Below, piece by piece: positions 1 through 11,299 of a stretch of 64,000 nucleotides of DNA. The stretch spans positions 1,488,001-1,552,000 of the forward strand of contig CM065650.1 in NCBI GenBank assembly GCA_033220425.1, read 5' to 3'. The notes beneath the pieces are model-generated. The model had not been told where the DNA came from, ran no database searches, and saw nothing but the letters and a program-made list of their open reading frames with translations. The stretch is from Lepraria neglecta (Eukaryota > Ascomycota > Lecanoromycetes > Lecanorales > Stereocaulaceae). How positions within the stretch are numbered: the first letter of the stretch is position 1; each line of letters begins with the position of its first letter. A program made the translations under genes and the position numbers.

Positions 1-2027
1 ATAGTAGCGCTGAATTATAATAGGTAACGAAAGTATCTCTTCGTCTACCTTTCCTGTTGATAGTATTAACCTATTAGCCATCTGAAGATCATACTACTAC
101 GACTTCTTTCGAGTTAGTATTCTAGTTATTTATACCAAGTCTCGCGAGATAAAGTTTCTAGTAGCTCTAGAATCTATTATCGCAACGGTCCGCTATCCGT
201 TAACAATTACCGGTATCTTTATATATATATCGTATTGCGCGGAATATAGATATTGTTTAGGGGTTAATATATTGATCTCCTTATAGCTACCCCTACTATA
301 AGAGATTACTCTTTTCCCGCTTATAGGAGTAGGAACCCTATCTTTAACTTCGACTATATATACTTCTCGTAGTTATCGTGCAGATAGGCGTACTATTCTA
401 TTAAATAGTATTCTCTAGCGCTTAGGTCATTATTTAATTCGTAGATAACTCTCTTTAACTATTCCTTGTCGCGTCCTAGGAAGTATTAGTATATTCTTTT
501 CGTCGCGAGGTGCTATAGATATTCGTTTTCCTTATATTCGTAGTAATAGCTATATCCGTAGGGTAGTGTTCTTACTGGCCCCTTAGCTATATTCCTCGGT
601 ATACTATACTATATATAGTGAAGCGATATATATTCTTCCTATAGTATACTCTTGTAACCTCGGTGATTCCGATCTATCCGATAGTCTAGCTATATATATT
701 CCTTAGAGCTTTCTTCTTCTTCCTTAGATGTAGTAGTTTCAGGTATTATCCTTCTTAGTAGTTATATTTCTTCCTACTTAGCTTCTAACGTGCTAAGAGC
801 TTCTTCCTACTCTAGATCTATTTCGCTTTCTTCCTAATCCTATTTAGACTTTTCTTCTTAAGCCTTACTACTATCTTTAGTATTTAGATTATTTCTATAT
901 TATTCCCTAATACGCGCGTTAAACTTCCTTATAAAGTTATTATCGCTATTTTCGAATTCTTTATCGAGTTCTTCTTATATTATCCTATTATACTAGGAAC
1001 TAACGTCTTCTTTAACTTTATCCTATACTAGTAGAATCTCCTTAGGCGTACCGTTTATATTGTCCTAGGTATATACTTTCTCTAGTATATTTAGCTACGG
1101 TTAATATACTATATTTTTCGACTTGTAGTCTCTAGCGAAGTAGCCCGATTTACTATAGCTATAATACTTTAGTGTTTTCTTATTGCCCCCTTACTACTTC
1201 TTACCCCTAGCTAGCCCCCTAAAGGCCTATTTGCCTTTCTTCTCCGTAAAGTCTAGTTCTATAGGCGTATACCCGTAGGGGTCGCGTTCTTTATATCCTA
1301 GGTAATAGCTCCTTGATTTAGCAAAAAAGCTTAAATATTCTATTCTACCGACTCCTCCGTTATACCTCTTCTCTATAGTCCTTTTAAATAACTTATTATT
1401 AATTTTAATCGCTTCTTTAATTAGTTTATTAAGGGTATTAATAATAATCCCTAACCTTATAAGCTCGTCTTTGATATTATCCTTAAGACCTCTCTAGTAT
1501 ATAGTTATTAATATATTATCGTCCTAGTTAGTCTTTACTATATATTACTAAAATTAAGTCGAGTACTCTAATATAGATTTCTTCTAGGTTATATACTAGA
1601 TAGTTTATATCGCTATATTAACTTCGTTTAATAGACTAAATATACGGTAGATTTCGAGTCTAAATATAGCTATACTCTCTATCTATTATTTGATTTCGCC
1701 GTCTTCGTTATTATCTTCTATATACTTCTTTAGGAATAGATCAACCTACTTTTAGGCTCTTCTACGTAAGTAAGTAATAGTAAAGGTAGGATATTATTAT
1801 ATAGATATAAGGTCTCCTTGGAACTTCAAGTAAAGTAATACCTAGGATAGCTATCCCTTAAGCTTATCTCTCTCTCTATAGTATAAGTCGGGCTAGGCTA
1901 TCTTGATATATCTACTAAGTCCTTTGTCAATAGTTGGGCGTTATTATCCGCTTCCTCCTCCTAAGGAGCTTGGGGTAGGTACCCTAGGGTCTCTTAGTAT
2001 AGTACTTATCCTTAAGGGTACTCAAAG

Positions 2028-2542
2028 TGTTACGAACCACGTTGCGTGCGGTAGTCCGTTATATATAGATTGATTCTTAATAGGGATAGAGGTGCAATAG
2101 AGTAAGAGAGTGAAGTAGGCTTTAAGTAATACTAAGCGGGTCTAGTATATAATTAGATAATATATATTTAGTGCCTAGCCTAAGAGATCTATCGTATATA
2201 GTAAACAATTGAATAGTAAGTTGAGCACGATGCTCCAAGTGGTGCGAGTAGTGCTCCGCATATATAGATATACGAAATCCATGCCAAGCATTCCTGATCG
2301 CACTGGTCGTACTGATCGCACCGCGCTTACTGCGACTACTACGCTCATCGCTTAATATACTAAGCCTTTTTGATCGCACTAATCGCACTAATCGCACCGC
2401 GCTCATTGCGACCACTGCGCTTATCGCTTAACATGCCAAGCCTTCAGGGTCTGTCCGAGTCGGATACCGATTCGTCGACTCGAACCATAACGGGCGCTAC
2501 GCTCCTTGAGCGCATCCCTAATTATATTTCCTAATCGTAACA
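2028..2542 (-). repeat. 5' LTR of copy A' (515 bp)
   Basis: The LTR is bounded by perfect 8-bp inverted termini, TGTTACGA at 2028 and TCGTAACA at 2535-2542, giving the usual TG...CA ends. On the minus strand the LTR end is followed by the same CTTTGAGTACCCTTAAGG-type sequence that follows the 5' LTR of element A after 4378. It is less RIP-mutated than the LTRs of A and keeps more GC. Confidence 0.8.
2297..2443. repeat. two-copy tandem duplication, 77-bp period, inside LTR A'
   Basis: Two ~70-bp copies (2297-2366 and 2374-2443) share the core TCGCACCGCGCT followed by GCG-AC and ATCGCTTAA, and end in AAGCCT. The copies start 77 bp apart. They lie in the U3-like part of the LTR, where promoter repeats of retrotransposons often sit; a regulatory role is only a guess. 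Confidence 0.7.
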
Positions 2543-3797
2543 CTCTACTACTAGATATTACGTCTATACTACGTATATACTATATACTATATATATTACG
2601 CTTACTTCTAGAGTATTATCTCCTTTAGAAGTATCTAGCCTATATACCTTCCTAATTGCCTTAAATATAGAGGTATAAATCCCCGCTATATTGGCTAGTT
2701 TCTACTATAGGGTTGGTAACAAGAGATTTATAGATATATTCGCGCCTACGTAATTAGGGTGTCTCGACGACGTATCGGCTTATCTACGTCTATATCTTCT
2801 AACCTCTTTTGCGGTATCCCTTAGTAGAATTTATCTATCGAGGGCAACTAGTCTTCGAGGTTCTTTAGGTACTAATCGAATTATCTAGTAGACTAGTTAT
2901 TTCGCTAATAGGCGTCCTAGATCTCCTAAGAGGTCCGTATTTGGCGGTTTATAGGGTTTCTTACTCTAACCGATATATCTTCTTATAGCTTCCCTATAGT
3001 TACTATAGGCTACCGCGTAGCGCTAATATTGCGTATAGAATATAATCCTTATCTATCTTGGGATAGCGATAAGCCTATTAAAAGACGGTGTTATATTCCT
3101 CTATCTAATCGCGGTATTCCTATATAGTCTTCCCCTAATATTCGGATAGCTTCGCCGGTCTTATAGATAGTACCTAATCTTCTTCCTCGTCGGAGGATAC
3201 GCTTCGTATATATTTCGAGCTATAAGTACAGCTTATAGAGCCCGAACTAGATAGTAGGGTAGGGACTATAGCTGGTAGGAGAGGGGACTTCTCCCCTTTC
3301 TAGGGCCTCGATCTAAGTTAGTATCTTCTAGAGTTCTTACTACTTCTATAATTCTTCTAGACGGCGTCTTACCTATATAGTAACCTCTAGATCTAGAGTA
3401 GTACGCTCAAGGGTCTCGATTTGGGCTAGAATAATATCTAATTTACGTTACTTAACGAGCTCGGTTCGGCGGCGTCGAGCCTACGCTAGACGCTCGTCTA
3501 GAGTAGATACTAAATCTATTACTTCCGAGGTATAGCTATTATCCCTAGGCGGTTACGGGGGGTTTCTACTACCTTTACTAACCGCCTATTAATATTATCT
3601 ATCTCTACTACCTTCTAAGGTACTAGAGGTTTACCTCCGTTCCGGCTACGAGTTATATATATTTACTTTAGTATACTTATTCCGGATTACTACCCTTTAA
3701 AGGAAGGAGAATTAGAATTATAATAGGAATCTATAGTAATATAAAATTAAGTATAGTAGTAGGTTTATACTAAGACTAATTCTCGAGGAGTCTATAA
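2543..3797. other. RIP-mutated spacer between two head-to-head gypsy elements
   Basis: This 1.25-kb stretch separates the 5' LTRs of A' and A. It shares the CpA-poor, TpA-rich composition of the elements, so it is probably itself a repeat relic. I recognise no protein motif and no gene in it. Confidence 0.6.
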
Positions 3798-4378
3798 TAT
3801 TAGAACTAGCGGTTCTAATAGAACTATCGCGGAGGATACTAAGTCTAGATAGAATAGCTAGTAATTATTATAATTATAGTCTAATCGTTCTAATTATAAA
3901 TTTAATTAGTTGGATTACGGTCTAATTATTCCGATTAAAGATACTTGGTATAGATTTCCTATTACTATATATATAGAGTACTACTTACTATTAGAGTATC
4001 GTACTTAACTTATCTTCTTACTATTATATTATCTACTATATATAATAGATCTCTTAGGCTAGTTACTAAATATATATTATCTAATTATTGTCACGGTACC
4101 GCCTAGAGTCAAGTTATAGGGGTGGAATAGACTAGAATATCGAATCTAAGGAGGAAAACTATATAGAGCGAGCGAAGGATCTATATAGGTAGTAACCCCT
4201 AAGCTCGGCCTAAAGGTCCGATAGGGCTGACTAGGAGGCTACGAGGTACGCCTATAACAATTATATACTAGACTCGCTTAGTATTACTTAAAGTCTACTT
4301 TACCTTTTTTATAGTAATACCTCTATCCCTATTAAGAATCAATCTATAGTACGATACTAGTATATACGATTTATAATA
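3798..4378 (+). repeat. 5' LTR of element A, interrupted by an insertion
   Basis: The sequence matches 19391-19796 over its length. Removing the 171-bp insert and one 5-bp duplication leaves about 405 bp, the length of the 3' LTR. The start TATTAG and the end TTATAATA look like RIP-altered TGTTAG and TCGTAACA ends. Divergence between the two LTRs is mostly C/T and G/A. Confidence 0.88.
4089..4259. mobile_element. 171-bp solo-LTR-like insertion with ATTAT target duplication
   Basis: The insert begins TGTCACGGTA and ends CCTATAACA, giving TG...CA termini. It is flanked by ATTAT at 4084-4088 and 4260-4264. The 3' LTR of the same element has the empty site (CTAATTATATACTAG around 19676-19690) with a single ATTAT, which proves this is an insertion. 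The size and termini suit a solo LTR of a different retrotransposon or a tiny terminal-repeat element; the family is not identified. Confidence 0.85.
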
Positions 4379-7113
4379 CTTTAAATACCCTTAAGAATAA
4401 GTACTATACTAAGAGACTCTAGGGTTACTACCCTAAGTTTATTAGGAGGATAAAGACGATCTACGATTAATAAAGGACTTAGTAAATATATTAAAATAGT
4501 CTAGCTCGACTTATACTATAGAGAAAGGGATAAGCTTAAGGGTTAGATATTTAGGTAACGTTATACTTAGCGTTCTAAGGGGAATATATACCTATATAAT
4601 AATATCTAACCTTCGCTATTATCTACTTATATAGAAGAGTCTAAAAATAGGTTAATCTATTCCTAAAGAAGTATATAGAAGAATCGGAGGGCCAAGATAA
4701 TATAGAAATTAAAGTATAGATAGAGAGTATAGTAAGGTTTAGACTCGAAATCTACTATATATTCGGACTATCCAATAAAGTTAATATAGTAATATATATT
4801 ATCTAATATCTTATTTAAAAGAAATCTATATCCGAGTATTTAACTTAGTTTCAATAGTATATAGCAAAGATAGATTAGGATAATAATATATTAATAACTA
4901 TATACTAAAGAGGACTAAAGGATAATATTAAGGATAAACTTATAAGGATAGGTTATATTATTAATACTCTTAATAAGCTAATAGAAGAAGTAATTAAGAT
5001 TAATAATAAGTTATTTAAAAGAGTTATAGAGAAAAAGTATAATAGAGGAGTTAGCGGAATAGGATACTTAAGCTTTTTTACTAAATCGAAGAGCTACTAC
5101 CTAGAATATAAGGAATATAACCCCTATAGACTAATACTAATAGAACTAGATTTTACGGAGAAGAAGGGAAAGTAAGCCTTTAGAGGGCCTACTAGGGGTA
5201 AGAAGTAGTAAAGGGGTAAGAAAATACTTAAGTATTATAGCTATAGTAAACCGGGTTACTTCGCTAGAGACTATAAGTCGAAGAATATAGTATATTAACC
5301 GTAGCTAAATATACTAGAGAGAGTATATACCTAGGATAATATAGACGGTACGCCTAAGGAGAATCTACTAATATAGGATAAAGTCGAAGAAGACGTTAAC
5401 TCCTAGTATAATAGAATAATATAGAATAGACTTGATAAGAAATCTAATAATAAGGACGAATTTATAAACGAATCTAACTCTTATATTAGAGACTAAGAAG
5501 AAAACCTAAGTATTAGAGATAGTAGTAATACTTAAGAGAAAGGATCCGAGTAGAATTAGGATGAAATAGAAATCGACCCTAAGTAGAAAGAAGCCCTTAG
5601 TATATTAGAAGCTAAGTAGGAAGATATATAACTACTAAAGAGATTAATATCTAGATCTACTATATCTAAGGAAGAAGGAAACTCTAAGGAATTACTAATT
5701 AAATCTAAATCTAGATTTACTAAGTCTAAAGGGAAAGAGAAGTAAGAAGTAAAATAGTAGAGACTAAAAGAGCTATAGGCAAGTATCGAGATTAAAAAAG
5801 ACTACTAAAATAATATCTTCTACCCGGCTTATTATAGGATATATTGGAAATATTATATAGACTAGTTATATCTAATATATAAACTAGGAAGGTAGTATAC
5901 TAAAGGAGAACTATCTAGAGGATATAGTTTCTAACGATAGATATATTATATAGAAGACTTATATAAATAGTATCTAGCTTAAAAGTGAAAGTACTAATAC
6001 TTCCTAAGGTATAGATAAATATAGATAAATAACCTACGAAGGGAATTGATCTATAATCTAGATATAGAAGAATATTATATAATAGAATAGTATATATACC
6101 TCTATAAGAAATGTCAAAAGTATATAAGATAGAAAGTATTTATAGAATTCCTCCCCGTATAGGGAAAAGAGTAATCCCTTATAGTAGAGGTAGCTATAAG
6201 GAGATTAATATATTAACCCCTAAATAATATCTATATTCTATATAGTACGATATATATATAAAAATACTAGTAATTGTTAATAGATAGCGGACTATCGCGA
6301 TAATAGATTCTAGAGCTACTAGGAATTTCATTTTACGAAGCTTAGTATAGATAACTAGAATATTAACTCGAAAGAAGTTATAGTAGTATAACCTTTAGAT
6401 AGCTAATAGATTAATACTATTAATGTAAAAGGTAGACGAAGAGATACTTTTATTATCTATTATAATTTAGTACTACTATAAGGAGATTACCTTTAATATT
6501 ATTAGGATAGCTATCTATTATATAATTTTAGGAATACCTTAGTTAAAGAAGTATAATCTAATAATTAATTAGGCTCGAGGAGTACTCAAGATAGATTAAT
6601 CTAGAAGTATTACCAGGATTATACCTATATATTAGTAGTATTTAATAGTAGATAAGAAGTTAAACCGAAGACTAGTTAAGGTATATATTACCTTAGCTTT
6701 ATATAAAGACGGTACTAAAGAGTAGTCTAACTCTATAGTTACTAGTAGAGGTTAGTAGGATAATAAAGTAAGAGTTAAGGGAGGAACTAATATACTCTCT
6801 ATCCCTTAGGAATATAATAAATAGATATATTTATTCGAGGAAGAGACGAATATAGAAGTATTACCTAAGTATTAGCTATAGGATTATAAGATCGAACTTG
6901 AATCTAGTAAGTAACTAATATTTAGATCTATTTATATATTATTAGAAAAGGAACTTAAAGTACTTCGCGGGTATATTAATAAGAACCTTAAAAAGGGATT
7001 TATTCGGGAATCTAAATTACTAGTAGATTATCTAATCCTCTTTATACTAAAGAAGGATAGAAGCCTAAAGCTATATATTAACTATTGAAAGTTAAACGTA
7101 TCTGCGAATTATA

Positions 7114-7856
7114 TTTCTGCCTCGGGGTGCCTTAGTGGCCTCCGAGGCTATGAGCGGGGTGTGCCAGAAAGCTAGCTCAGGAGCGCCTCTAGGGGCTACC
7201 GAGGCACCCCGAGGCAGCTCTAAATCGATTCCGTTGGGCCCTAAATTTGGAGGCTACCCGCGTAAAGATTATACGATAAGTTAGTCTAAATCAGGGCCTC
7301 GTAGGTGCCATATTGCGCGAGTTATTCGACTGCGCAGCGTTGAAATGTTGAAGTTTTGGGGCTGCGGGCGCTAGGAACGCGCCCAGCAACGCGTCTTGCA
7401 ACGCCCCAAATAACGCGCCTAGACATCAACAAAGCTAAGGCCTTAGCAGCCCCCTAACGAGCGCTATAAACGTCAGCGCAATCAGCGCAATCAGCGCAAA
7501 TGCGCAAGTCAACCGAATACGCATAGATTTACGCCGATGACATATGCTGTAGAACCTGCACAGGCGCGCGCACCCCCCCGCGAGAACTTTGGCTGAATCG
7601 CCCGAATCTAAGTAGATATTGGGGCTACGACATGGCGCTACTAGGGGGTGAGGCTCCCGAGCGCTGCCGCCGATCATAAAACATCACGGCTTTCGGGGTT
7701 AAGCTTCTAGGCGCTTGGCGTCGAAGCTTGGCTACTCGGGCTGCCTTAGAGCTACCTCTACTACCTTAGAGTATTACGCGTTGCGCTAAGGCAGTAGGGG
7801 CACCCCTAGAAGCTCCGGGCGCTATCCGCGGAAGCTAATATTTGCCGAGGCAGAAA
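7114..7856. mobile_element. GC-rich 743-bp TIR (foldback-like) non-autonomous transposon
   Basis: The unit begins TTTCTGCCTCGG and ends with its reverse complement CCGAGGCAGAAA. A TA dinucleotide lies immediately outside each end (7112-7113 and 7857-7858), as in Tc1/mariner-type insertion. A 16-bp copy of the left end (7117-7132) recurs inverted at 7202-7217, so the left end can fold into a hairpin. It carries no plausible transposase gene. It lies inside the RIP-mutated gag-pol of element A but is GC-rich and still full of CA/TG, so it inserted after RIP or escaped it. Confidence 0.8.
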
Positions 7857-9707
7857 TAATTTATAGATACGATATTATAATCAAAAATAGATATCTATTA
7901 CTAAATATAGAAGAGCTATAGGATTAGCTCGATAAAGTAAAGATATTTACTAAACTAGATCTTAGAGGTATATATAACCTAATTTGAATAAAAGAAGGCG
8001 AGGAATAGAAAACTACCTTCCGAACAAGATATAGCTATTATAAGTATCTAGTAATACCGTTTAGACTTACTAATATACTAGTAACCTACTAAGTACTTAT
8101 TAATAATATTATATAAGTATATTTAGATCGAATAGCGATAGCGTATCTTAATAGTATACTAATTTATTCTAAGAATAAGAATAAATATATAGAATATATA
8201 TAGGATATCCTTAGATATCTATTATAGGCGAAACTTCTTCTTAAACTAGAAAGGTACGAATTCTATAAGGAATTGGTAGAATTTCTAGGATTTATAGTTA
8301 GTATAAAAGGTATTAATATAAGCCTAGAAAAGATTAAAGCTATAGCTAAATAGCCTATACTATAGGATATTAAAGTAGTATAAAGCTTCTTAGGATTTGC
8401 TAACTTTAATAGGAAGTTTATCGAAGGCTATTTAAAGAAAGTACTATCTCTAATAGATATTACTAAGAAAGATATCGGGTTTATATAGAGAAAAGACTAA
8501 TAGAAATTATTTAATATATTAAAGAAAGTATATATAGATCTACTAGTACTCTATACTTTTTAAGTAAATAAGCTACTTTATATTAAAATAGATATATTAG
8601 ATCTTATAATTAGAGTATACCTTTATTAAATAAAAGACTAAAAGTAGTATCTAGTTATCTATTATTTAAGGAAGATATTAGTAGTAGAATAGAATTATAA
8701 TATATATAATAAGGAACTACTTACTATAGTATATATATTATAGAACTAGCGAGTATATATTGAAAGCTACTTAGATCTAACTATCTTTATAGATTATAAG
8801 AATCTTCTTAACTTTATAATAATAAAGGAATTAAATAGAAGATAAGTTTAATAGTTAGAACTATTAGGTTAATATAAATTCAAGATAACCTATACTCTAG
8901 GGAAAGATAATAGTCGAGCGGATACCCTTAGTAGGCGATCGGACTATATAGAAGAAAAGAATATTATAGAATAACTAATCCTAAAGAAAGAGGCGGATAG
9001 ATTATTAGTACCGTACTAGATACTAGCTATAACCCTTTATATATTAGGACCGAATATAACTAATAGAATCGTAAAGGCCTATAATAATTATATATTTGTA
9101 ATAAACCTACGGAGAAATTAGTAGGATTTAGTATTACTTAAATACTAGGATAAGATCTACTTGCCTAATTTATATATTAAAGAAGCGATTAGGGATTACT
9201 ATAACGACCCTTTATAAGATTATCTAGGAGTATCTAAGACTATAGAACTTCTAGGATAAGGATATATAGTACTAAAGCTTTAGGTATATACTAAAAACTA
9301 TATTAAAGGATATATATATTATTAGTAGAATAAAGCGATATAATATACTAAGTACGGGTAAATATAGTTTACCTCTATATCGGAGTTACTATAGGATAAT
9401 ATTATAATAGACTTTATAGTTAAACTACTACCTTTAAAGGATCTAGCTACGTAGAATACCTTTGACTCTATTATAGTTATTATATAGATAAACTTATAAA
9501 GTATATAATTATAATACTACAAGTTAGTACCCGTAATCTTCATAGAAGATTACCGTAAAACCGGCTATATCTCACTTATCTTATACTCGATTTAGAAAAT
9601 TTAAGCGGAATTAGAAAGCCCTCTATTTATAGTATATTTTATATATATAAAGCTAAGTCCTAACCCTAATATATCGAAAGTTATTAAGGATTTAGTATAT
9701 TAGTACT

Positions 9708-10440
9708 TTGGGGGCAGCTGCGGGGGTGGCTACGGGGGTAGCTTTAGGGAAGTCCGCAGGCAAAAACATATTTTTTGAGCTATCCTTAGCCAAGTCTTAG
9801 CCAAATTTCAAAATTCGAACGGCGTTGGAAAGCGTATACTTGGTTCCAAAACTCATGAAATTATCTTGATATTATATAATATATATAGCGCGGGGTATCG
9901 CTACGAAGAAGTTACAATACGAATTCAACCTTTGGTATTCTAGGGTCCGGGGGCGCCAAGCTCAATGCTTGGTATTTACTATCGAGCTTGCGCTACCCGC
10001 AAAAAGCTTCTTTTACTTATAAGTTTTGCGTAAATAGACCGATTTTGAAAATTTTGACGGTATTAGAAAGCGTATACTTAGTTCTAAAACTTATAAAATT
10101 ATCTTAATATTATATAACATATATAGCGCGGGGAAGTACTACGAAGAAGTTACGATGCAAATTTAACTTTTGGTATTCTAGGTTCCGAGGGCGCTAAGCT
10201 TATACTTGGCATTTGCTACCGAGCTCGCGCTACTAGTAAAATATGGCGAAAACGCTTCTTTTACTTATAACTATTACGTAAATAGGCTAATTCTAAAAAT
10301 TCTTGATACGTAAGCAAGCTAATAATTAACTCTAAAATATATGAAATTATCTCGATATTATATAACGTATATAGCGCGGGGAAATAGTACGAAGAAGTTG
10401 CGATACGAATTCAACTTTTAGTAGTTGAAGGCGCTAGCTA
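9708..10440. repeat. three imperfect tandem repeats of about 240 bp
   Basis: The motif TAGCGCGGGG, preceded by ATTATATAAxxTATA, recurs at 9886, 10124 and 10372, with AAAGCGTATACTT..CTAAAACT..AAATTATCT upstream in the first two. Spacing is 238 and 248 bp. The block interrupts integrase sequence of element A. It has mixed composition, with a GC-rich head (GGGGGCAGCTGCGGGGGTGG near 9711). No coding capacity is evident and the outer limits are approximate. Confidence 0.7.
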
Positions 10441-10708
10441 AGAGAGGGAATATAGAATATAGGGCCAATTTAATTAGCTACAAGTACGGAATTGATCCGA
10501 AAGTCCTTATAATCTATTATTAGAAGAAAGATTTAAAGAAGTCTATAAAGTAGATTAGCTAGTATTTATATTACTAGATAAACTAATAAGAGATTATAGT
10601 ATACCTAAGTCGATAATATCCGATAGAGATAAATTATTTACTTCTAACTACTAGAGAACGCTTATAGTAGCGATTAGAACTAAACTAAGGATATTAATAG
10701 TATATTAT

Positions 10709-11164
10709 TGTGAGGTATACTCCCCGTTAGCGGGCCGTTATCGCTCCGTAAACTAGGCTCCTCGCTAGCGGACCGTTACTATGCCCTAGGATCTACGTCC
10801 CGCGGGCACTACGATATTAGACTATAGCTTAGCTCTTCGCTAGCGTTACGCTACTATATATAAAGGTATTTAAAGACGTGAAGTGGTTATATTACTAGTA
10901 TAGTATAGATAGTTCTATATTAGAACTAATTACTAAGGATCCTTAGGAAAGAAGTGGGTAGACCGCTCCTTAAGCTTCTTCCTACAGGTAATATATAGCC
11001 GCTATTAGGCAGCTAGCGCACTACTAAGAACCTAGCTCCTAACAGCTACCAAGTCGGTTGAATATCATTCCGATCTATACTAGCGCTCCGCGTACTAAGA
11101 GATATTAGAATAGCTTTACTAATAAAGTAGACCCCTTCTAATATAATAGTTAGTATTATAATTA
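10709..11164 (-). repeat. LTR of element B (3' LTR in element orientation)
   Basis: It matches 17656-18111 nearly throughout, including the GC-rich blocks CCCCGTTAGCGGGCCGTTA and CTCGCTAGCGGACCGTT. Differences are mostly transitions. Confidence 0.85.
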
Positions 11165-11299
11165 TCTCCCCCCTTAAGTACTAGCCCTCTAGTATAAACC
11201 TGTAGCGGCGCGTATTCACAGCGTATACTAATAGTAGGGCTAGATAGTTATATATAGAGCTCGTTAAAAACCTTCTAAAACCTAATAGGAAAAAGGAGG

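Larger units (their letters stand above)
1..2542 (-). mobile_element. Ty3/gypsy retrotransposon copy A', 5' part, RIP-mutated
   Basis: The stretch reads as the reverse complement of about 4260-6480 of element A. For example, the complement of 1-90 matches 6390-6480, and the complement of 1980-2160 matches the LTR end and primer-binding area of A near 4240-4440. The element runs leftwards (minus strand) with its 5' LTR at 2028-2542 and gag/early pol to the left; the window edge cuts it. On the minus strand near 1130-1175 the gag zinc knuckle can still be read, with tyrosines where the cysteines and histidine should be. No open reading frame survives. The base composition, rich in TA and nearly devoid of CA/TG, points to RIP. 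Confidence 0.85.
4400..10700 (+). pseudogene. gag-pol relic of element A
   Basis: Broken reading frames retain family motifs. At 5233-5274 the gag zinc knuckle reads YYSYSKPGYFARDY; the family pattern CxxCxxxxHxxxxC has every Cys and the His replaced by Tyr. At 6303-6332 the protease motif reads IDSRATRNFI, where IDSGATRNFI is usual. At 8144-8173 the reverse transcriptase catalytic box reads YLNSILIYSK, so both Asp of the YxDD box are lost. At 8387-8416 FLGFANFNRK marks the region after the RT palm. Integrase-like sequence (SDRDKLFTSNYW-type) lies near 10600-10660. All changes fit RIP transitions. Insertions at 7114-7856 and about 9708-10440 interrupt it. Confidence 0.85.

Noticed and set aside
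2297-2443. CRISPR-like array
   Set aside because: Only two units without distinct spacers, within a retrotransposon LTR of a eukaryote.
7435-7677. 80-residue minus-strand frame in the TIR element
   Set aside because: No transposase motif; it is a chance frame in GC-rich DNA.
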